64,000 nucleotides of DNA from Acanthacorydalis orientalis (Eukaryota; Arthropoda; Insecta; Megaloptera; Corydalidae): NCBI GenBank assembly GCA_034766995.1, contig CM068315.1, forward strand, positions 6,710,185 to 6,774,184, read 5' to 3'. Position 1 is the stretch's first letter, and the number at the start of each line of letters is the position of its first letter. Positions 55,229-64,000 of the stretch are shown one piece after another. A model generated the notes under the pieces. That model searched no databases, was not told where the DNA came from, and worked only from the letters and a program-made list of their open reading frames with translations. The position numbers were made by a program, and so were the translations under genes.

Positions 55229-55965
55229 TTTGATTTCTGTAATTTAAATGTTTTTTGGGGAAATTCCCATAAAAAACTTCTGTGTAAATATTTATTTTCT
55301 CAATGTTTCGTACAATGAGCAGCTGTCTACGCAAGTGGATCGGGACATTTCAGGGATCTTTAAACATTTTTAAAATCAAAAACGAAGTATATTTCGTATT
55401 TTTAAATAGTGAAACGTGACATAATATTTGCATAAGATCAAAAATCTAGTGATATACAATTGTATTATATTAAATGTGTCTAGAAATTAAGTAGTTCAGC
55501 CATCTTGTCATAATTGTGTTGTACATATATTTTTGTTTTTGTAAACATAAATAATTTATTAATTGTAATAACGTTCTGATGTATTATTTTATTGTAGGAA
55601 AATAATTCGTATTAGCGTATAAGTCGTTTTAGTACCGACGCCAAATTGTATATTTATTGCCCTACTGACGCATTTAACGGTTTTAATAATTTGGCAGGTG
55701 TTACATTGATTATAATATACGCTTACCGCCAATATGATGTCTATAGTTCGTTATGTTAATTTAGTAAAAAAATGTTGAAATTTATAAATTTGAGCCAGTG
55801 ATTGAATTAAATTTAGCTTTTTTTAATTTAAAAATGTAATTATATAAATGTACATATTTTTTTAATGTATATATTTTAAACAGATGCCCTATTGCTTTAA
55901 AGCAATATGTTGTATGATTTTAAAAATTGTGATTTATAAATAAATTTAAAATAAGTCATACCGCT

Positions 55966-58900
55966 ATGGCTGTAAACGAAGGTGGAAGTGCTGCTGGTAG
56001 CGGTGTTACTGAATTGTTAAATGGATGGCCATTTGTTGTACATCGACCTAGTGAAGATCCAGAACCATCAAGTTTACCGAGTACTGTAGATATGGCTGCA
56101 TTTAGTTCAGGACCTAGCGATCAACCACCATCAAACAATACAAATGTACAAACCGGCACTGATTCGGAATCCGATTCTGCAACTGATTCAGAAGTAAGTT
56201 AAATTATTAATATGCATGTGTAACTTGGATATTGTAATAAATAAAAAAACTTCGAAAGTACTATTTGAAAAATTCTAATCGAATTATGAATTTTTCTAAA
56301 CCAACTTCATATAAATATGATACATCATTATGAATATGTGTATGAATGTATGTATGTTTATATATATGTATATTTATGAACTTGTGTTGTTAAAACATGA
56401 TTGTAAACAAACTTTAATTTGTTTTAATTTGTGTGTATGTATATTTCTTATTTCATAACATTTTATTAAGGTGTGTATTTAATGGATAGAATGATTTCTT
56501 AAAATAATGCTTTTATTTATATAAAATATCTGATTACAATTTTGTATTGGTTATTTAGTAACGGTTAGTTTATTTTTAATGACAAGAACATAATATTGTA
56601 TGTGAGAATAATGTGTTTATTTTTGAATACTGTGTATTCAGGTTTTTTAATTTTATTATGCTCAAAGAAAGTTAGTGTTTTTTATATAAACTATATTAAA
56701 ATTTCTTTTTTTAGATTTATAAGGACTTAAAATATATGTGTTTGTGGATTTTTCATTTTGTAATATAAATTTTAGTTTGTGTATATTGTTAATATTCAGT
56801 TTATTTATTTTTTAATGTGTATAATATTGTAAATATTAATTTTTTTAAATAAATCAAACATTTTAATTGTTTTTCAAATTTTATGAAAAAATTTTAAATA
56901 TTGTTTTTTTTTTCAGAATTCTTTATCAGAAGCATCCGGTTCATTTAGTTTATCATCTTCGGATAGCGAAAGTTCTACTTCGAGCCAGTGTTCTTCATCA
57001 CGTGGAACTTCACCTCATTTTAATTTAACAAGTATGCAAACTGGAAGACTTAAATTGAAAATAGCAGCAGTACGTAAATCATGTGATAGTCCCAGTAAGG
57101 ATCTTTCTCCCGTTTCGGAGAAACGTGCACAAAATAGTGATCGAAGTTCACATAGACCAAATGCAAAAGAATTGAGTAGTGATTCTGAAACTGACTGCTC
57201 TGATTCAAGTAGTGAGGAACAATCATTAATAGTAAAAAATGATTCTTCTGATGCAAAACGACGCGATAAAAGTGTTAAAAGTGGCGTAAGGCTTTCTCGA
57301 CGTGATTTGAAAGGAAGAAGTTCATTAGTGGCAAAGGGTGATGCAAAGCAAATGATACAACAAACAAAACCAATTGGACAGTCAAGATCAGGGGGAAAGG
57401 TTACTTCTAGAGTAAAAGGACAGCTCAACATGAAAGGAAACAAAGTAAATACTTCTGATTATTTATATTTTTTAAATTTATATATACACACACACATGCA
57501 AAAATATGCATATATGTATATACACATATGTACATATATGCATTCATATATACACATGCACATATGTGTATTTTTTTGTGTGTATATATGTTTTTATTTG
57601 TATAATAAAGATAACATTATTATTGTATCAGAAAAGAATTAATTACTTCATAAGACTCATATTTGTAATAAAATGCATTTCTTGCAGACAAATCAGAATC
57701 GTTTAACTCATGATGTAAGTAGTACTGATAGTGAAGAAGGTGCATCTGATTCAGATTCTAATGGAGATAGTTCAATCTTAGCATCGTGTAGCTTGCAGGA
57801 AATCAGACAGGAAGATCTAGCAGCTTTTTTACCAGATCAACAAGATTGTGATGCATTCGGTGGATTCGAATGTGATTCGAGGTCCAAACCATTGATGAAT
57901 GAAACAGGTTTGTGAATATTCAGTAAGGTCTTTTTTTCCGTTATGATATTCACTGATTAGTGAAAATTTAACATTAAATTTAGTTAGTATATATTTTTTA
58001 ATATTGTACATACCCTTATTGTTTATTTTAATAAATGAATTTTTCAGAAGTGAAAAATTAGTATCTGCAAACTTAATAATAGTTGAGAAGTGAGATTGAT
58101 ATTTTGATTTTTAAAAATTATTGTGTATTTTTTCCTTTTATTTTTCTTTCAAGACATTTAAATTTATGATTAAAATATCATATAGTAATACATTATAAGA
58201 ATTCAATGTTTTAATTAATTTTAATTTTAAAATGTATATATGTATTAAATAAGAAACAAATTTGAAAAAATTCTAAATTTTAATTTCTATGATGTAAATA
58301 TAGTTGTATATAGTAATGGTTTATAAGGGATTATGTAAAAGATAATAAATAATACTTTTCTTTTTTTTCCTCATTTATATGCATGTTTGTATAATATTTT
58401 AATTTATATGTAAATATGTATGTGCTAGTAAAATAATTATTTGAAAATTGATCTATTTCATGTGTAATTAGTAAATATTGCTATTGTGGAAACAAATTAA
58501 ATATGCATTCTATTTACTAACATAACATGAAATAATTTACCTATGCAGAATATATTTTTTCTTATAGATGTTTCAGGTTCTGACATGGAACTCCCTCCTC
58601 AATTGGTGAATGCTGCAATACAAAGAGCTACAGAATGTGGAAGTGATGTAGAAACATGTAATTCGCAGCCTGTACTTTATGCAAATTCATTACTTCAACA
58701 GTTCGAAGCACAAACACAGATGTTGAGTACAACACCAGCACATACTCTTTCAAATCAAGTTTCAAATTCACCAGTATCTACATCAACACTTCCTAATGTT
58801 ACTCCTGAAGAAAATCCTGTAGAAGTTAAAAGAAAACGTGGGAGACCTAGAAAGCATCCAGAAAAATCAACTGCAGCTACATCTACAATTGATAAAAGTG

Positions 58901-61900
58901 TGCCAATTGTAAATAATGGGATAGTTCTAGGAACAGAATATCATAGTGAACCAAATGTATCTCCTGATTCAGGTATTCAAAATAGTCCAGAACATCTGTC
59001 AAGTCCAGAGCCAAGCCCAATTTCCAATCAAAAACAAAAAAGTGAACAAAAATCAGTTGAGAAAAATGTATCTGAAAATAATACCATGAAAACAAAAAAA
59101 ATACTTGAAGAAAAAAATAAAGCAGTTGGAAAACATACGAAGAATAGTAAAAATGTCGAAATTGAGAAAAAAACAGTTGATAAAAGTGAATCGGTTTCAA
59201 AAAAAAACGAAGTACCTGATGCTAATAATTCAAGTAGAGTATTACACATTAATTCAGATCGTGTCTTATATCCTCCAAAAAGGAAAGTTGGTAGACCGCC
59301 TATAAAACATGTGCGCCGTGTTGGACGACCTTCAAAATCACATAATGTTGAGGTTGTTTCAAAAACTAAACAAGAAATAAATATAGAAAACACTAATGGA
59401 TATACAGGTGCTGGAAAAACTATTGATATTAATGAATCTCATAAGAAAAAAGGTCCTGATTTAAAAAAAAAATCTCCTAAGCAGCAAAAGAAAATTCATA
59501 CGAAAAGTATTTCTGAAGATTTAGTTAAATTAACCAACACTACTAATTGTTTATCTATTAGTAAATCACAGCAGAATCGTAAAACGAATAGATTAAATAA
59601 TAAAAAAGTTCGATCGAAGAATTCACTTCATGATATTTGTGATCGGGTCAATAAACAATTAGAAGTATCAAATTCAAAACATTCTAATATTAAAAGTGTT
59701 ACACGTGCTGTTTCAAATTTCAATTCAACTAAAAGTAATGAAAAGACAAATATAATGAAACAAAGGCAAACTTACCACACTCATTTAAAAATGTTTAAAC
59801 ATAAAAGACATCACAAACATCATAGATTACAACATAGAAGAACATCAAAAAAGAATAAAAATGTATCAGTTGATCCTAAGTTAATTTCTGAAATAGATAA
59901 ACTTATATCAGATTTTATAAAATATTGTAACATTGATTCAAATCATCCAATTGCTGAAAAAGTACCAGAAATTTTTCGGAGTATGAAACGTGTTTCTAAA
60001 AAACGAAAGGGTTCAGATAATGCAGAGGGTCGTAAAAAGAAGAAACAGTGTGGAAATTTAGCAGCTGAAGAAAATAAAGAACCAGCTAGTAATGAACAAC
60101 GTTTACCTCTAAAAAAGCGCCATTATCATATATCTAATGGAGAACAAAATATAACAAACACTATAGAATCAAATAAGAATAAAAATGGAGTTGATACTGG
60201 CGGCTTGTCTGATGTAAAATCAATTGTGTCTTTGAACAATACTTCTCGAACTGTAGTTTCTTATGGTAAAAATACTGGTGATAAGGTAAAAACAAATATT
60301 GTAGCTAAAGATCCAATTAAAAATGAAGTTGTTAAGCAAGAAAATGTTAATGTTGGAGATGTACCTTCAGATGGAAAATATTCAGAAATTTCTCATATAC
60401 AAGAAGTTATTGAAGCATGTATTAATAAATATAATGCACAAACAAATATTCAAGTAAACTCACAGAATAGTACTATGAAATTTAAGACAAAAGATATTGT
60501 GAATTCTAATCAAGTTCCTGTAATAGAAAATAAAACTGATATTCATATTCGAGGACTCACAGTTACAACACCAAAAAAAAGGCATAGATTAGAAGCTGAG
60601 TACATATCTGATGGTACGAAAATTGAAAAAGTTATTAAGAATATTAATGTTAGTGTAGATACTGCAGTTGTTGCTAAAATTGAAAAGAATACTGTTTTAA
60701 CTGAGAACAACTTGAATAATAACATTGAAAAAACAGTATTAGAAGTAAAAGAAAAAAACAAAATTAACCAGTGTGATGAGCATTATAGTACTACAAAGAA
60801 AGTAACTTCAAATGTAATTGAATCTGTTGCACAGATGAAAACGCGTAAAAAGAATCGTCTTGAAGATTTAACGTCAAGTTTAGTATCCCGTATAACACCT
60901 GCAGCGGAAGCACTTGATAGTTTGTTTATAAATAATCAGCGAAAAACTGTAAAAAAGGGTGGAAATTCATTGGATACTAAATCAGAAACAGATAGAGCCA
61001 CTGTTATAAAATCTCCTGTTGCACGTAAAGTTAAAACTAATGATATAGAACAACAGCAGCCAGATGGAAACATTGTATCAGATAAACCAACAGGTATATT
61101 TATGCCAACTGTAGATATAGAAATACATGTACCTGTCACAGCAGTCTCGAATTCAAATGATGTGCCTGTTAAAAACTCAGATAAAGTTATTGATACATTG
61201 CATAATTTGAGACATAAGAAAGGTGATGTTGCAAGTGGTAATAAAACTCCAAAGAATGAAACAAAAAAAAAACATCAGCTTGAAAAGGAATCTAAAATTA
61301 CTGAAAAGGAAGTAAGGGTTCAAGTTGAGAAATTAATACCAAGTGATTTAATAAAAGAATCTATAGAGGCAGAAATGAAAAATGATAAAAAAATTGATGT
61401 TGTTGAAGATAAGTTGATATCAAAAGAAAAAAAGAAATTGATTGAAATGTTACCTAAACGTAACCGTAGACGGAAAGCCATAAATCGTACAGGTTTTCCG
61501 ACTGTTAAAAAAAAGAAAAAAAAAACTTTTAGTGAAGGGAACGATGAATTGACATTACCTAGGATGGATCAGAGTGTTTATGATAGAGTGCCAAGGATTG
61601 GTGAAGAAGCCTCTACATTTTTTGAAAGATCTCAAAAATATGGATCTGGTATTCATGATAAGAATGTTATAAAATCTGAAGTAATTAGCGAAAATGATAG
61701 TACCTCTGTGTCTGATACAGAGCCGCTGAAAAATGTTAAAGTTGAAAAAATATCATCATGGAACTCTGATATTATGGAGGGAGATGGAAATAATCGTATG
61801 CATGTGAAATCTGATAGAAGGTTGAAAAAATTAGATACTGAAAGTTTAGATACTAGTGAATGTGAAAGTCAGAAAAAAGATGATCTCAGTACATGGAAGA

Positions 61901-63360
61901 ATAAGAAAAAAGTTAAGAAAGATCTTGAAAAAATGTCCAGAAAACGATGTTTGCGGGATTTATCACCAGCTAGTAGTATCGATCCATTACCAACTGAGAA
62001 AAGAATAAGACCTGATGATGTGATAAGTACTTCAGGCGATGAAACAAAAAAATCTCGTAAACCACCTCGTTGGAGAAAGAAATATTTATTAGCTGGGCTG
62101 TTTTCTGATTATTACAAAGAAGATGAGTAAGTTGCATTCATTATTTAAGTACATTAGTTTGTTATACATTAACCGTTTGATCTACAATCTGTGAAAATTG
62201 ACTTGAACTCTAGAATGGGGTTCAAAGTAATTCCATTTAAATTTCCCTGTAATGAAATGTTCTAGTCAAGTATAGTCTAAATGTTTTTAGTTTTTAGTAT
62301 ATTTTTTAATTTTTTGATTTTGTTTTGTAAAAAATAATTTTTATAATGAAAATATTGTCAACTAATATCTGTGTTGTGATATTTGTTCATTGGCTCAATG
62401 TTGGTTGAACACGCCAAGATAATAAAAAAATATTTTTTATATAAGAATGTAAATGCAATTAAGTTGTTATACTTTATGTTCAGATAAAATGGAAGATGAT
62501 GTATACATTCACATAAGCAGTTAAATAATACATAAGTAGTTGAATGTGTATGTATGTTTCAGGTTATTGGACAAATTATAAAAAAAGTTCATTGTCTGAT
62601 ATTATTTTCTCATTTTTTCTAGTTCAGTACATTATTTTTAATATTTATGATTATTGTAAAACACATTAATTAAGTATTAATATTTGCCAAATTATAGGGA
62701 TAATGTTATTTTTGGAGTTAATGCACATCTTATTCTGGAATGGCAAGATTAAACTTACAGGAAAAAGATTGACTTTCAGGCATATTTGGGTGGAATAAGT
62801 GTTGTTAATTGTGATGTTTTAATTTGTTATAAGTTAGACTTTTAGAGAAATTTTAATTGAAATATATATTTTTAGTGAAACAAATAGAGCACGTCGTCTT
62901 GAAACAACATCAAAGGCAAAATTGATTTTTAAACCAGAAGAACATCCACATGGATTATTACCTTCTCCATATCATTGTGGTAAATGGTTACGTTGCCGTA
63001 AGACCCATTTTCAACTTCCTCATGATTTATGGTGGCAGCATACACATTCACGTTTACCAGGCAGAGATATTGTTCCATCCTGGAATTATCGTAAAATAAG
63101 AACAAGTATGTTTGCTTTATTTGATTTTTGTGATAAGCATTTTTTATTTTACTACTGAAATAGTGGTCGATGAAGTTTATCCTTTTTCCTCATAAAAAAA
63201 GCAGTGAAGTAAAAAAATGAATTTAATGACATTTTCTGCAATTTTTTTTTATAATTGATATAAGATTAATTTGAAATAATTTTATTTTTTGGTCTAGTAA
63301 ATCGAATATCTGAAATTTATATATATATAATAAAATTTGTTGAGTAAAATTATGTGACTA

Positions 63361-63426
<66 letters not shown>

Positions 63427-63796
63427 TTAATGTATATATAGTTGTTAATGTTTAATGTTTGTCTAATATTTTTTAATCTTAATTTTGTGCCTTGTAAAGT
63501 TGCAGTGTTTATGTGAATTTTTTTAAAATTAATTTTAATTTCTTTGGTGATATGTAAATATTTGTTTTAATAAATTGTTTTATTTTTATAATTTAACAGA
63601 TGTGTATTGCATTCGTCCTGGTCAGGGTGCTTGTGAGTCCCAAGCATGTAATTGTACTGAAAGTACAGGATGTGGTGATGATTGCATTAATCGTTTAGTA
63701 TTAGCAGAATGTCCAGCAACTCACCGATGTAAAAATCAGCGTATTCAACGTCATGAATGGGCACCTGGACTTGATAAGTTTATGACAGAAAATAAG
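55966..63796 (+). CDS. ash1: Histone methyltransferase Ash1, 5' part of gene
   Basis: Trithorax-group lysine methyltransferase that sets H3K36me2 and opposes Polycomb silencing. Six exons read in phase: 55966-56193, 56917-57444, 57688-57907, 58568-62126, 62876-63105, 63600-63796, together 1,654 codons. Exons 1-3 are Ser/Asp/Glu-rich. Exon 4 (3.56 kb) encodes a long Lys/Ser/Asn-rich disordered stretch with three AT-hook motifs: RGRPRK at 416-421, and GRP cores at 567-569 and 578-580. Exon 5 holds YHCGKWLRCRKTHFQLPHDLWW, a conserved pre-AWS block. Exon 6 is the AWS zinc domain (about 1592-1638: ACNCTESTGCGDDC, EC, RCKNQ). The exon 6 donor AAG|GTATAT at 63797 shows that SET, post-SET, bromo, PHD and BAH domains lie beyond the window. 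The start ATG follows a likely 5' UTR acceptor. Confidence 0.95.
63363..63421. repeat. (AT)n microsatellite in ash1 intron 5
   Basis: About 59 bases of AT dinucleotide in the intron 63106-63599. Confidence 0.9.
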
Positions 63797-64000
63797 GTAT
63801 ATTTTGAAAACATTTCTATATATTTTAAAGTGGAAATTTTGTAAGTTAAATTTTTGATTATAAATAAATAAATATTTATGTTGTATTAATTTAAAAAAAC
63901 ATATTATGGTTGTAATATTGAAATTGTTTATTTTATGTTTTTATTAAATATTAAATTTTTTTTTTTAAATAATTGAATTAGATAAAAATGTTGTATATAA
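63797..64000 (+). other. ash1 intron 6, 5' part
   Basis: Begins with donor GTATAT after the AWS exon and runs off the window. It contains AT-rich, T-run sequence only. Confidence 0.8.

Larger units (their letters stand above)
52861..55965. other. Divergent intergenic interval between Rpd3 and ash1
   Basis: The Rpd3 promoter region is at the left end (about 52861-52990) and the ash1 5' UTR at the right. An acceptor-like TTTTAAACAG|ATGCCC near 55883 suggests an upstream noncoding ash1 exon, possibly ending at a GGCAG|GTGTTA near 55697. Between them are four large microsatellites. The 55600-55760 stretch is less AT-biased and is the best candidate for the ash1 start region. Confidence 0.5.

Noticed and set aside
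58883..59393. Minus-strand frames of 105 and 121 codons
   Set aside because: Antisense shadows of the Lys-rich ash1 exon 4.

Overview
The window is AT-rich nuclear DNA from an animal, almost certainly an insect. Several housekeeping and chromatin genes are split by short GT-AG introns, (AT)n microsatellites are very frequent, and mariner, piggyBac and P-element-like remains are present. Extreme AT richness, small introns and bee/ant-type mariner copies suggest Hymenoptera, perhaps a bee. That placement is an inference.

Layout. 1-10 kb: gene-poor AT-rich DNA with an imperfect 1.1-kb inverted repeat, a small MITE-like palindrome and a fossil piggyBac zinc-ribbon end. 10.1-11.0 kb (minus): four-exon mitochondrial GrpE gene. 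12.6-40.5 kb: a continuous repeat domain. It contains two ~4.3-kb direct copies of one segment (12.6-17.0 and 29.9-34.0), an eight-copy ~350-bp satellite array (17.4-20.1), a giant inverted repeat with a dead mariner at each outer end (20.13-25.78), and a ~3.4-kb macro-repeat present as two full copies (A, B), one truncated copy (C) and a fragment. A and B carry a GC-rich, TATA-containing, palindrome-rich module unlike its surroundings. A macro-repeat-associated sequence at 34.30 kb preserves the mariner-free empty site.

43.1-64 kb is gene-dense. It holds a five-exon THAP-domain gene (minus) whose downstream sequence is a decayed P-element/THAP9-type transposase; a single-exon TMEM222-family gene (plus); mitochondrial ATP synthase alpha (minus, seven exons); the class I deacetylase Rpd3/HDAC1 (minus, five exons); and the 5' part of ash1, a histone methyltransferase (plus, six exons in view, leaving the window just after the AWS domain and before SET).

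Functionally, GrpE and ATP synthase alpha are nuclear-encoded mitochondrial proteins. Rpd3 and Ash1 are chromatin regulators, transcribed divergently from a ~3.1-kb interval. Exon models were built by reading splice sites and checking phase; summed lengths give intact frames of 230 (GrpE), 298 (THAP), 183 (TMEM222), 551 (ATP synthase alpha) and 501 (Rpd3) residues, and 1,654 codons of Ash1. No tRNA, rRNA or CRISPR array was recognised. Identity levels between repeats are visual impressions, not computed alignments.
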